This document shows, in pieces, positions 11,755 through 22,848 of a stretch of DNA of 64,000 bases. The stretch is from the NCBI GenBank assembly GCA_009829735.1, contig CM020618.1, forward strand, positions 25,889,122-25,953,121. Reading direction: 5' to 3'. A program made the translations under genes and the position numbers. The notes beneath the pieces are model-generated. The model saw only the letters and a program-made list of their open reading frames with translations. It did no database searches and was not told the DNA's origin. Every line of letters begins with the position of its first letter. Position 1 is the stretch's first letter. This DNA comes from Pyropia yezoensis. Lineage: Eukaryota > Rhodophyta > Bangiophyceae > Bangiales > Bangiaceae.

Positions 11755-12296
11755 GGTCACGCGGCGGGTGGGGGGGGGGTGGGGGGCGAAGGCAAAAAGG
11801 AAAAAAAAACAGGGCCGAGGCGCGCCGGGAGGGCACAGACGGGAGAGCTCAACCGGGCAGACAGAGAAAAGGAAGGGGGAAGGGGGGACGGGAGGGGGTG
11901 GACGACCCCCCTCCAGCGGCTGCTCTGCTCTGCCAAGGGGCTGCGGTGGGAGCAGCAAGTCGGCCGCTGTCGGGGAACGGGGGGGCGTCGGCAGCAGGAC
12001 AACAAAGGCGCGACCAGGACGGTCGCGGAGCGTCGTCGACACCAGCAGCCACGAGGTTGAGGGGGAGGGGGGGCGTGCGTGCAGCGGCGGCGCATGGAAC
12101 GAGCACGACGCGCCCACGTCCGAGGCGAGATAAGAGGGCGTGGACAGCGCCGAGGTGCGCAGCGACGGGGGTGTGTCTTGCCTTGACCTCGAGGCCGCTT
12201 GCACGGCCGTGAGCACCGGGAATGCGCTGGCAAAGGTGGTGGCAGGGAGACCTGACGAATGAAAAGTCGGATCACAGGCACACATCATGTGCCATT
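11755..12296. promoter_or_regulatory. divergent promoter region between Mpo1-like and TLC genes
   Basis: These 542 bases separate two head-to-head genes and must hold both promoters. An A-run at about 11793-11809 and purine-rich DNA lie on the Mpo1 side. The TLC side is mixed sequence ending in CACACATCATGTGCC, a short imperfect palindrome. No clear TATA box is visible on either strand. Confidence 0.5.
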
Positions 12297-13031
12297 ATGG
12301 CGCCCTCTGTAGTTTTTCAAGAAGAAGTTCGGTGGCAGCCTGAAGACATCGGCGCCAAGTCGCTCCTCTCCCCCCATCCCGGCGCTCTGCACCCCGCCTG
12401 GTGTTACAGTACACGTACCCGCTACGACCGGGGCATCCCCTCACTGCCGCCGCTGGGCTGGCAGCCATGGCGGCGACCCCCCCCCCCCCCCCCCCCCGCT
12501 CTTCTGCCCCTGCCCGACTCGCTCTTCCTCCTCGCCTGCCTCGTCACCCTCCTCACCGCCGCCGCCGTCCTCCGCGCCGCCTCGGCGGCCGCCTCTGCCA
12601 CCTACCGCTCCCTCCCCCCCACCCGCCAGTACGACTGGGTGCAACGGGCGCTCAACCTGCTCGTAAACGGGGCGGTGCTGGCGCCCGCCCACGCCTACAT
12701 CCTGTGGGCGGACCCGGCGGTGGCGGAGGACCCGCTGCGGGGCTACTCCCCCGCGTCGCACGCCACCTTCCTCGCCACCGCCGCGTACATGGTCGTCGAC
12801 GGGGTGCTGTACGCGGCACACCCGGCGGGGGCGGGGTGGGGGTGGGTGGCCCACCACGCGGCCACCGCGGGGGGGCTCGGCTGGCTCACCGCCGCGGGCC
12901 GCGTCGGCGCCGCCGCGGCGTCCGCGCTGCTCGCCAGCAACGCTGCGTACGTGGCGTCCGAGGGGCGCTGGTTTGGCGCCACCCTGTCTGCTGGCACCGG
13001 CGGACGGCGGGGGGGGGGCGGCGGGAGCCAG

Positions 13032-13076
<45 letters not shown>

Positions 13077-13352
13077 ACCCGCCTGTGGGTGTCCCGCTGT
13101 ACAGACGCGGCGGTGGTGGTGGCGGTGGCGGGGTGTAGTTTTGGGGTGCCCGCCGCGTACGTGGCGCGCCTGGCCGCCGCGGCGGGGGTGGGGGTGGGGG
13201 GGGTGCTCGCCACCGCGCGGCCCGTGTGCTGGGCGGGGGGGGTGGGCGTGCTGGCGCCCCACGCGGTGGTGCTGGCGGTGCAGACCCGCCGGCTGGTGCG
13301 GGGGTGGGGGGGGGGCGGGAGGGGGGGGGCGGGCGACCGCAAGCGGCAGTGA
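12297..13352 (+). CDS. TLC-domain multi-pass membrane protein
   Basis: From the ATG at 12297 the product is about 351 residues. An in-frame ATG at 12222 is possible but less likely. There are about six to seven hydrophobic segments and the central features of TRAM-LAG1-CLN8 domains: a polar YDWVQRALNLLVNG start, AAYMVVDGVLYAAHP, and a WVAHHAATAGGLGW segment with the paired histidines seen in lipid-handling TLC proteins. A Gly-rich loop encoded by a GGC repeat (about 13010-13076) interrupts the domain. The tail is basic (DRKRQ), as in ER membrane proteins. TLC proteins include ceramide synthases and lipid sensors; the Lag1 motif of true ceramide synthases is not complete here, so a TMEM56/TLCD-type protein is more likely. 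A C run near 12480-12497 leaves the N-terminal frame uncertain. Confidence 0.75.
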
Positions 13353-15316
13353 CGGCGTAGGAAAACGAGGGCGGGGAGGGGGGGGGGGGGAATCGCCGGC
13401 CCGCTCCGCCCCTCTTTTGCTCAGACGGCAAAAAGACATCCAACAACTGTGGCAGCCCCGCGTGGGTACGTGGGGGATTGGGGGGGGCGCTGCTTCCGTC
13501 GCCGTCCTTTTGTCCGTGGCTGCACAAAGCGCCACGGGCACGGAGCGCAGGGAGGGTCGCGGTGCCGTCGGCAACAGCAGCAGACGCGGTCGCGGCCGAG
13601 ATTTTGGGGGCGCCCGCTTCCTGCCCCTCACTGCAGTCCCCCCCTCAACAGATACCTCCTCCGCAGAGGCGCCGGCGGGCGTGGCCCGGTCGCGGCTGTC
13701 CCGCCCCCCGGCTGCGACGCCGGCCACCCCACGGCCACCGCCGCGCCTCCCCCAGCGGGATACGTGCCGCCGTGCTGCCGGGCGGGGGGCAGCCACCGCT
13801 GCTCGAGCGGCCGCACGCCGGCGTCATCTCGGCAGCGCTCTGGCGGGGGTCGCGGGCGGGGGCGCGGGAAGAGGAGCTACCGCAGCCGTCGGGGGCGGCG
13901 GCAGCGGCGGCAGCGGCGAAGGTGGCACCACGGTGGCCCGAGCGGCTATGTCGACCGCCGTCGCCCCGCGGGCGGTGCGCCAGCAGCAGCGGCAGCTGGG
14001 CGCTGGCGGCAGCTCCTAAACTTTAGCACCGCCGCCCCGCCGCCAACCCCGTACACTGCCTGCACACCCTTCGTCTAGGCCTATGGCGCCCGCGGCGCGG
14101 GCCGTTCCCAGTGATGTAGGGAGGCGCAAAGCTCTGCGGCGGCGACCACCGCCGTTGCCACCGTCCGCCGGGGTGAGCACGCCGCTTCTGCCACGGCGGC
14201 TGGCGACGGCGGCGGGGGAGCTCCCCCGGGCCTTCCTGTCCTCGTCCTCGCCGAACCTCCGCTCGGGAGGCGCGGGCGGAGGCTTCTCGGTGGCCGAGAC
14301 CTCAAATTACATTATCAGCTGGCACTCAGGGGCATGGAAAGTACATCAATCGGATGACCAGCACGACGCCTCTGGAGGGGTCCCCCCCCGGAATTTCGAT
14401 CGGATCGTGCTCAATCTGAATCCAGAAGAGTGCTCGTCAAGTAGAATTAGTTTTGACTAGCGGGCGTCATTCAACATGCTTACTCATGTCAATTACACAA
14501 TGAAGTACTAATTTGTGACACACACGGCTCTTTTGTGATCTCACAGAAAGTTGGTTGACCAATCACGCCGCCGCCGGCGGCGCGCGGCGACAGGCGCCCC
14601 CGAGGCCGCGTCCCCCTTGCTCGGGCTGCAGGCAGGCCTGCGGCGCCCTCGACGCGACACCCCCCCCCGCTCCAGCGACCCACCTGGGGCCCCTCCGTCA
14701 GCGACCCGCCACAGCCCCCTCCCCCCCCCCCAGCGACCCCCCAGGCTCGCCGACGGCGGGCCGTGCCGGGGCATGCCCCCGCGCGCCTGCCAGACCCGCC
14801 CCGGGAGAGGCGGTCGCGCGCGCTCGCGCGCCGGCGTGGGCGGGCCCGCCCCTCGACGGGGGCTCTCCCGGGCACCGTCGTTTGGGGCACGGGGACGCCC
14901 ATCCCCCATCCCGCGCCCGCGTCTGCCAGAGTACTGCCGCCTCCCCCACCCCCCCCCCCCCCCGCCCCTCTCACCACCCCCCCCTCCCCCCACCCTCCGC
15001 TTCCCTCCTCGCTGAACGTCGTCCGATAGTACGTCCCGCGTCCGCCCCGCCTCCCCCTCTCCCCCCTCGTCCGCCCGTGGGGCGGCGCCTATCGACGCGG
15101 CGGCAGTCAGGCAGGGTTGTGGGGCGGAGGCGGCCTTTGTGGGGCGGGACGGGACGGCCGTTAGGCCCGCCTCGCCGCTCCCGAGGCACATTCTCTACCT
15201 CTCACCCCCCGCGCCCACCCCCTCTGCTTCCCCCTGCCGTCCCGCTTTTCTTCCGCCCCGCCGCCGCCCCCCCTGGAAACCCTTGCGCCGCCGTTGCGCA
15301 GTTCCCCGGAGGACTG
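13353..15316. other. intergenic region, promoter of the Rxt3-like gene
   Basis: No gene is supported. About 13380-14080 is GC-rich with unconvincing ORFs on both strands. About 14290-14560 is notably AT-richer, with a CCAAT-type GACCAATCAC at about 14558-14567 that could be a promoter element. The last 700 bases are a C/T-rich leader before the ATG at 15317. Confidence 0.45.
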
Positions 15317-18300
15317 ATGTCGGGTGGCACCACCACTGGCGGGCTGGCGCGGCCCCCGCGGCCGCCGCCCAAAGGTGGCGGCGGTGTTGGCGGTGGGGGT
15401 GGCGGCCACCCCCCCCCGCCCACCCCCCCCCCTGCGGTGGCGGCGGCGGCGGCAGCAGCAGCAGCAGCGGCAGCGGCAGCGACGGCTGCGGCGACTTCCC
15501 CCGCCGCGGCCGCGGCGGGCGGGTGGCTCCCCCCCCCTGCCACCCCCGCCGCCGCCGCATCGGTGGCGTCGGCTGGGCGGCGGGTGTCTGCGGCTGCGAC
15601 GTCCGCGGCGCCAGCGGCGGCGGCGGCGGCAGCAACGGCGGCGGCTGTGGCAGCAGCGGCCGCGGCGGGGGGGGTGGGGGTGGCGGCCGGCCGGCCGGCT
15701 GCATGTGCGCCTGCCGCCGGGGCGGGGTGGGTGTGGCGGATCGGCGGCGTTCACGGCGCGTGTCGCACGCCGGGGGGGGGCTGGCGCGTACCGCCATTGC
15801 TCGTTGACGCCGCCGTGGCCGCGGCAGGGGGGGGGGGGTGCGCAGCTGCGGTGCTGACCGTCCGGGTGGTGGGTGAGGCGGGGGGGGTGGGCGCGGGGGG
15901 GCGGGGCGCGGGGGCTGGGGCGCCCGCTAGCGGGGGGGGCAGGGGGGACGGATTCGGCCTGTCTGGGGCGGGAGGGGGGGGCACTGGCGGGGGCGCCGAT
16001 GCCGCCGCCACCTCGCGGCCTACCAGTGGCGGCGGGGCCGTTGCGGGGGGCGCCGCTGACGCGGGCGGTAGCGGTGGCGGCGCGGCGGCGGCGGCGGCGG
16101 CGCGGCTCCCCCCCCCCCTACCCCCCGTGGGCGTTGCCCGCCGCCGTATCTGGGGCGCCGGCGCCTACACGGCGGACAGCGACCTGGTGGCCATTCTCGT
16201 CCACGGTGGCCACCTCGGGCCAACCGCCCTGGCCACCGAGGCGGGCTCCCTCGACCTGCGGCTGCGGCTGCGACGGCACACGCCCGGCGCGCACTCGTTT
16301 GCAAGCACCCCTGGTGGCGGCGGTCTCTGCTCCCGTGGCTGGGGCGCGTCGTATGCGGGCGCCGAGGTGGAGCTCCTCGGTGTTACGGTTGTGCGTGGGG
16401 GGGTGGCCAAGGCGCTGCGGCGGCCGCTGGTGGCGGCGCTCCCTCCTCTGGCGCGGCTGGGCCTCCGCCTCCCCATGACCGCCGTCGATCGGGAGGAGGC
16501 GACGGCGCGGGAGCGAGCGGCGGCGGGCGGCGGCGGCGGCGGGGGGGGGGGAGGGGGCGGCGGGAAGCTGCTCCCGCCGCCGGGGCGTGGAACCCCTGGC
16601 GGCGTCGCAATGGCGAAGGCCATGGCGTCGGGGGGTGCGGGGGTTGGGTTCGTGGGCGCCGGTGTTGGCGGCAGCGGTGGCGGTGGGCTGGGTCCGGGGC
16701 TGGGCGGGGGTGCCGCCGGCGCGGCTGGTGGGGCGAGCGGCAGCGGCGTCGGCCGCGGCTTTGTCAGCGTCGCGCGGCTGACGTGGGACCTGGCCAACGA
16801 GCCTGCGGTGGTGTACAACGTGGCTGCTGTGGCGGATGGTGGCCTGGAGGGCGGCTCCTGGGTCGCTCGCCGCCTGCTTCGGGAGGTGCTGGTGGTAGAA
16901 AACGAGTACGCGAGGTATGAGGTGTATGCGCGCCGCCGACGGGGGTGGGTAGAGGGGGGGCGCACTGCGTCTGGGGCAGCCGCGGCGGCCGCGGCCGCTG
17001 CCGCTGCCGCCGCTGCTGCTGCGGCCGCGGGAGTGTCTATGAGCACCGCCGTGGGTGGCGGGGGGGGGGTGGCTACCCGGACGACTACTTCGGCCGCGGC
17101 CGCAGCGGCCGCCGCGTCGCTGACTGGGGCGCCCGGCGGAGGTCGTCCGCCGGCGGGCAGCCCCGCCGACGGCCTGTCCCCCCGGGAACGGGACGCGGCG
17201 GCCCTGGCGGGCGTCGAGTACGTGCTCGCGCAAGTGTCCGACGCGGCCATCGCTGCCGCCCGGGCGCGTGGGAGCGTATGCTGGGCCGGCATGGCCGCGC
17301 CAGCTGCCCCCGCCTCTGCTGCCGCGCCAACAGCTGGCGGTCGCCGGGCGCCGCTTGCGGACACGGACTACACCCGCGTCTTGTGCGTGACGCCTTCGTG
17401 GCGGGCGCTGGTGTGGACGGCTGACGGGCTGTCGTTTCCGCCTGCCCGGCGGCCGCCGCCACCCGCACCGCCGGGATGGGACACGGGCGACGCGTCGGGG
17501 GCGGCCACTACCACCACTACCCCCGCGGCGGCAAATTCCGGGGGAGGGGCGGCACAGTCTGCGCCCCCCCACTCTGCACCACCGCCGCCTCTGTCACCTG
17601 CCGCGGGGGTGGGTTCCCCCCCCCCGCCGGTCCCATCGACCGTGCCGCAGCCGTCGCGTATTCGGTTGACCAAGCTTGCCTACGTCCCTCGCACGGTGGA
17701 CCTGGACGGCGCGCCGCTGCTGTCGGCGCGCCGGGGTCCAGGTGCACCGCCACGGCGCCCGCCGGTCGTGTCGGCCAACGCGGCGGGGGCGGGCACCACT
17801 GGGCCCGTGCCGGTGGGCGTCTCCCCGCCACCGCCCAAGCGGGCCAAGCGGGTCGCATCGCGGGCGCCGTCCCCGCCGCCGCGGCGGGAGCCACCAAAGC
17901 GTTTTGCGTCCGCGCCGGCCTCCCCCGCCGCTGCGGCGGCTGCGGCGGGGGGGGAGGTTGTGCCACCCCCGCCAGTACCGCCCGGCCGCAAGGACGCCGC
18001 TGCGGCTCCCGTAGACGCCAGTGCGGGCGCCGCTGTGGGGACGGGGGGCGCATCGGGGATGCACCGCGGCTCTACCACGGCAGCGGGCGCGGCGGCGGGG
18101 GCGCGCAACTCCATTGAGCGGCCGGCGAAGGCCGCCGCCTCCGATGCCCAGCGGCCGTCGTCACCATCGACGATGGTCGCGGCCACGTCCGACCGGCGGA
18201 TGCCACGCCGGGAGGCTGCGGCGGCCTCGTCATCTGGCATGGCGCCCAAGCCCACTGCCACCGGTAACGCTGAGGTGGGCGGCAAGCGGCCGGCCAAGGA

Positions 18301-19033
18301 GTCCCCCGCCGGCTCACGGGCGCCCAAGCGGGCGGCGCTCACGGCTGACGCGCCGGCTGTCGGGGGGGCGCGGGCGCTCAAGCGGCGGGCACCCAGCCCG
18401 GACACAGGCGGTGCTGACGCAGAGCGCGCACCGCGGCCGGGGGGGGGTGCTGGGGGGGGTGCTGGTCGCCCCGGTGAGGCTGCCGTCGCCGCCGCTATGG
18501 CCGCTGCCGTCAGGGCGGGGGGGGCCGGCGTCGTCGAGCCGCCCACGCCACGGGGAGTGCCTCCGCCCAAACCCCGCGTGGACGCTCCCAAGGGCGGGGC
18601 CGAGCCGCGGCCAGCGGCGGCAGCCAAGGCGGTCGAGCGCCCTGCGGGTGGCGGCCACCAGGGGGGGGGCGCTGTGCTGCCCGTTGGTGGGGGTGGCGCT
18701 GGGGGGGCACCCGCGCCGCCAACGCCGGCAGGCGCGGCGGCGGCGGCGGCGGCGACCGTGGGCAATCAGGCAAGAGGCACCAGGGCCGGCTTTCCCGCGG
18801 CAACCGCTAGCGCTGACGCGAGCGACAAGCAGCCAGACGCGCCGCAGCCGCCGCCGCTGCCACTGCCGCCGCCACCACCACCCGCTGGCGTAGCCGGGCC
18901 GGCAGCAGCCAAGATGGTGCCATCCCCAGCCAAGAGCGGCCCCGCCTTGGCCCCTGCGGCACTGCCAGCGACGGCAACGGACACCCTGCCCCCGACAGGG
19001 GGCATCCCGTCGTCACCGCCGCCGCCACCTCCG

Positions 19034-19069
<36 letters not shown>

Positions 19070-19921
19070 CCTCCAGCGGCTCGGGCGGCGGCCACAGCCG
19101 CGGCCGCTGCCGCGCCGGCATCTCGGGACGCGTCGCCGGCGCCCGCCACGCCGCAGTCTGCAGCTCCATCGCCCACTCCCGCAGGAGGCCGCGGCGCCAA
19201 GCCCGTTGCGGCCGCCGCCGCCCCGGCCCCGCGCCGCGCCGTCGACGGTGCGCGAGCGGGGGGCGACAGCGGGGTTGCGCCCGCCGCCGCCACGTCCGCT
19301 GCCGCCGCCGCCGCCGCCGCCGTCACCAGCCGGTCGCGGAGCGTGTCGGTGGCGCCGTCGACGCCTGCCACGTCGACGCCGCACACGCCCGCGGGCGGTG
19401 GCGGTGGGAGCGGCGGCGGCGGCGGCAGCAGCGCGCCGCCGTCGGCGGCCACCACCCCCGCGTCGATGTTGGTGGCTGCGTCGGCACCGTCGACGGCGGC
19501 CGCCACCCCCGTGTTGACCGGGCCGGCGCCGTCGCCGCCATCGACGGCGGCCGCCACGCCCGTGTCGACCGCGGGGGCGGCGTCGCCCGCGGCGGCGGCG
19601 GGTAGCGACAAGGGCGGCAGCGACGCGTCGCCGCAGCCGTGGCGGCGGCCGCCGCCGCCACCCCCTCCTCACTGGCGGGGATCGCCAGGGCCCGGCGCGG
19701 CGGCAGCACCGGCTGATGGTGCCAAGGGCCCCTCACCCGTTACCGCCGCCGCCGTTGCGCCCGCTTCCGGGCGGGGCGGGGGTGGCGCCACCGCACCTGC
19801 CAATGCGGCGGCGGCGCGGCCAACCGTTTCGGCCGCCGCGACGGCGGGGGCGGCGGCCGCTTCCGGTGCTGCTGCCGGCAAGGCCACGCCGCCCCCACCA
19901 GCAGCGCCGGAGAAGCGGTGA
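15317..19921 (+). CDS. Rxt3/HDC1-like histone deacetylase complex protein
   Basis: A single uninterrupted frame of 1534 residues starts at ATG 15317; the frame is open further upstream without conserved content. The conserved core lies at about residues 275-710. RRRIWGAGAYTADSDLVAIL with the following HGGH matches the Rxt3 signature (yeast Rxt3, plant HDC1: W-G-x-x-x-Y-T-x-x-S-D and a nearby H). WDLANEPAVVYNV and VVENEYARYEVY follow, as in HDC1, then a C-terminal WRALVWTADGLSFP. These proteins are structural subunits of Rpd3L/HDA-type histone deacetylase complexes and act in the nucleus. A Ser/Lys-rich segment with KRAKR- and APKRA-like basic patches (about 17840-18400) suggests nuclear targeting. 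The first 240 and last 700 residues are Ala/Pro/Gly/Ser low complexity, including a Pro-rich run near 19020-19080. The length is far above fungal Rxt3 because of these tails. Confidence 0.78.
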
Positions 19922-20824
19922 GGTGGAGTCGTTGTCCCTCTTTTGTTAGGGGGGCGGCTTGGCGGGTGGGTGGGCGGTGACGTGTGTGGGTGTTGGTGGG
20001 CGGGTGGGTGCGGCGTATGCGCTGCCAAGGGTGTTTCCGGAGCAGTTTTTTTTTCCTTGTGTGCGGGTGCTGCTGGGACTGGCGTGCCTCGCCGCGTCGG
20101 CTGTTCGTCTGTGTGCCACTTTTTGCTACGCGACTGTATTACTTGATGAGAAATTACCAAGCTCTCTCCATTGGAAGTCGAAGTGCACTTGACGATTGCG
20201 ACTTGCACACAATTTGTGTTGTGGCTCTGTCTTGATCCTGGCCGTCGCGCTCTGCAGGCAGCCGAGTGCTTCCACGGACAGGTTCCGCCGCCCCACCCCG
20301 CACCGCCGCTGGAGGCTGCGCCTGTGGTGGAGAGGGGGTGGATGGGCCTGGGGTCATTTTGCCGCCAACGGTCAAGCCATTCCCACCGTGCCGCCGCCCC
20401 CCCTCGCCGCGCAGAAGAGATGCAACGCCCCCGACGGGGGCAGCGCAGCCACAGCGGCTCGCCTCCGCGCCGGTGGTGGCGGCGTCGTGCCGCCGGCCGG
20501 CGGCATGCCGGGAGGCCAGCCGCCACCGTGGCTGGGCCGCCACCCTCCGCGGCGGCCTTGTCTCATCCGCTGGGGCGGCGCGGGTACAGAGCCGTGGTCC
20601 GCTGCCATATAAACAGAAGCTGGTTACCGCGCAGTCCCCAACCGGCCGACGACAACAATCGCATCTCCACTACCCTTCTCTCACCTACTCTTCATTTCCC
20701 CCTCCTCCGCCGCGCACGCGCCTCTGCAACCGCGCCACCTCCCTCCCTCTCCATCCCTTCCGCCTCTCCACGCTCTCTTCCTTCTCCCCCGTCACCGCTC
20801 CCCTACCCTCCTTCTCTCGCTACC
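19922..20824. promoter_or_regulatory. promoter and CT-rich leader of the one-helix protein gene
   Basis: The first 250 bases are the 3' flank of the Rxt3-like gene. A TATA-like element at 20608-20613 (CATATAAACA) is followed by 200 bases of C/T-rich leader with many CTCTCC and CCCTCC units up to the ATG. CCATTGG (inverted CCAAT) occurs at about 20169. A light-regulated promoter is expected from the product but cannot be shown from sequence. Confidence 0.55.
20608..20613 (+). promoter_or_regulatory. TATA box of the one-helix protein gene
   Basis: TATAAA, in the context CATATAAACA, lies about 210 bases before the ATG at 20825. The intervening CT-rich leader is consistent with a transcribed 5' UTR starting some 30 bases downstream. 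Confidence 0.6.
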
Positions 20825-21187
20825 ATGGCCTTCGTCAGCGGCGTCTCCCTGTCTGTCCGCGCCCCCGTCTCGGCGGCGGCCATCTCCCCCCGCACGTCGG
20901 CGTTTGCCGGCGCCCGCGTCGCTGCCGTCACCCCCGTGAGCCGTCGTGCGGCCAGCCTCGTCCAGACGCCCCGGATGGTCGGGGAGGACTTTGAGAACGT
21001 GCCGACCAAGCCCGAGGGCTTCACCCCCAACGCCGAGGTATGGAACGGCCGCTTTGCCATGATTGGGTTCGTGCTCGCGCTGGGCACGCAGGTGCTCAAC
21101 CCGGCCCACCCGACCATCGTGCAGCAGCTGTCGGCCCTCAACCCGGTGCAGCTGGCGGCCAACGCTGCTACCCTCTTTGGCCAGTAA
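20825..21187 (+). CDS. plastid one-helix (HLIP/OHP-type) LHC-like protein
   Basis: The product is 120 residues without introns. Residues 1-50 form a typical plastid transit peptide, rich in Ser, Ala, Val and Arg and lacking acidic residues, with a likely cleavage near TPRMVGEDF. The mature part has a PEGFTPNAEVWNGRFAMIGF block. E71, N74, R76 and the AMxG match the chlorophyll-binding helix of LHC-superfamily proteins. One hydrophobic helix (about 72-90) follows and then a short tail with no second helix. High-light-inducible and one-helix proteins of this type bind chlorophyll and carotenoid in thylakoids and protect photosystem assembly or dissipate excess energy. A TATA box and CT-rich leader precede the gene, and a TGTACATA motif lies 67 bases after the stop. 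Whether it belongs to the HLIP-like or OHP branch cannot be decided by eye. Confidence 0.88.
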   Translation: MAFVSGVSLSVRAPVSAAAISPRTSAFAGARVAAVTPVSRRAASLVQTPRMVGEDFENVPTKPEGFTPNAEVWNGRFAMIGFVLALGTQVLNPAHPTIVQQLSALNPVQLAANAATLFGQ

Positions 21188-21858
21188 CCAGCCGACTCGG
21201 TTGGCGTGCTAAGCAAGGTGGTGCACGCTACGACGGTGACCTCGTTTCCTCTCTGTACATAAACATATATAGACCGGTTTCACAATACAACGTGTCATGC
21301 CCACTTTCTACTTCCACGGATGCTTTGTCTTGCAGCCGTGAAGCCCATGCCCAGTATCACTGTACGACCCACGGCTTGTCGAAATAGACCAGTTAGACCC
21401 GCGCGCGTACTCTCTGAACGTCATGTCCCTTTCCGACCTTGCAAGGGCTCCTTCCTAGCAGCGCAGAGCGTCATCCGTCGGAGCTGAGGCATTTGCCCAA
21501 TAACGACCGCCGGCGCACCGACGCAAACCGACGGTACTTGTGACGGTGCCCCAACCTGAAGATGGCTTGAGCCGGCCTCCGCCCCGGCAACCCACCTCTC
21601 CGCAGTGAGCAGGGCAGTCCAGCCGTACTGCCCTGCCAATGTCCGCCTCCCATGACCGTCCCGTCGGGCGGGAGGACGACGGGTGTGGGCATTCGCTCCC
21701 CACCGTCGTCCACTCCCGTTGAACTCCCCGCCGTACAGGGATTGTTCCCTCCCCGCCGTTCCTCTATCGTGCACGTCCCCTGCCCTCTCGTACGCCTCCT
21801 TGCCCGCCACACCCTGGAACGCACCGCCTGCCGAGAAGCCGGCTGCTGCTGTCGGCAG
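21188..21858. other. 3' flank shared by two convergent genes
   Basis: This holds the 3' UTR of the one-helix gene (TGTACATA at 21254-21261, then an ACATATATAG stretch) and the 3' flank of the methyltransferase on the other strand. ORFs here have no recognisable content. No gene is supported. Confidence 0.55.
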
Positions 21859-22807
21859 CTACTGCCGCCGCACGACCGCGCAATAGTCGAGGTTGTGCGC
21901 CACATACTCAAGCGCCCCCGCCTCCACCTGCTGTCGCCGCTTGGTGAGCCACCTGAGGGGGGGGGGAAGGGGATGACAACATATTCAGTCGCCAAAACAG
22001 CAGCAGCAAAAACGGAAGAACATGTAAGAGACGGAACGCCACGACCGGTACGGAAGCGGCGACTGCCGCAAAGGCGGTGCACTCCCCGTCCGCCAGAGCG
22101 CATCCCTGCTGTTGTCGACCTCTTTTCGCACTCCACCCCCCCCGCCCAGCCCCCCCACACGCCCCCCCCGCCTGTTTCAACAACCTCCCCGCCCTCCCAC
22201 CCCCGCCCCTCCCGCAACCCCACCCTTCCCACACGTACGCGTCCACCTGGTCCCCGTCGCCAGTGCCGTCCTCTGCCAGCGTTTCGCCCATCATGGTCAG
22301 GATGCAGTGAAGAAAGTAGGCCTCATCAGCCACATAGCCGCCGCCTGAAGGAAAAGGAACAAGAGAGAGGGATAGGGGTGGGAAGGGGGAAAGTGGGAGG
22401 AAGGCGGGCGTAGTGACTCCACCGACGGCATGTCAGTGCTTCAGAGCGGCTCCAGCCTGGCCTGGCCGCCGCCGCCGCCCGCGGCGCTCACCTTCCCTCC
22501 AGACCGCCCGTCCTCCGCGCTCCCGACCACCCCTCCTCCCTCCTGTCGACCGCCCACCTTTCCACTCCCCATCGCTCTCCCCCCCCCCCCCCCCCGTCCC
22601 TCCCCTTTGTGTGCACAGCCACGTACCCGCCGCCGCTGGCAGCACCACCCACGACGATCCCCCCACGGCGGTCACCGTCACCCCCTCCACCGCCCGCAGC
22701 ACGCCTGACAGCCGCCGGCCGGTGCGGCTCTGGGCGACACCCCCCTCCGAGTCCATCCCCGCGTGGAAGCGCGCCTCGGCAGTGTCATCGTCCAGGAGCC
22801 CCACCTT

Positions 22808-22848
<41 letters not shown>

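Noticed and set aside
12222-12296. Earlier in-frame ATG for the TLC-domain protein
   Set aside because: The extra 25 residues are polar Trp/Arg/His-rich and lie in what should be the shared promoter; the ATG at 12297 is simpler, though unproven.
14083-14460. ORF ending in ordinary-looking sequence upstream of the Rxt3-like gene
   Set aside because: No motif, and the AT-richer end looks like promoter DNA; no splice or conservation argument.
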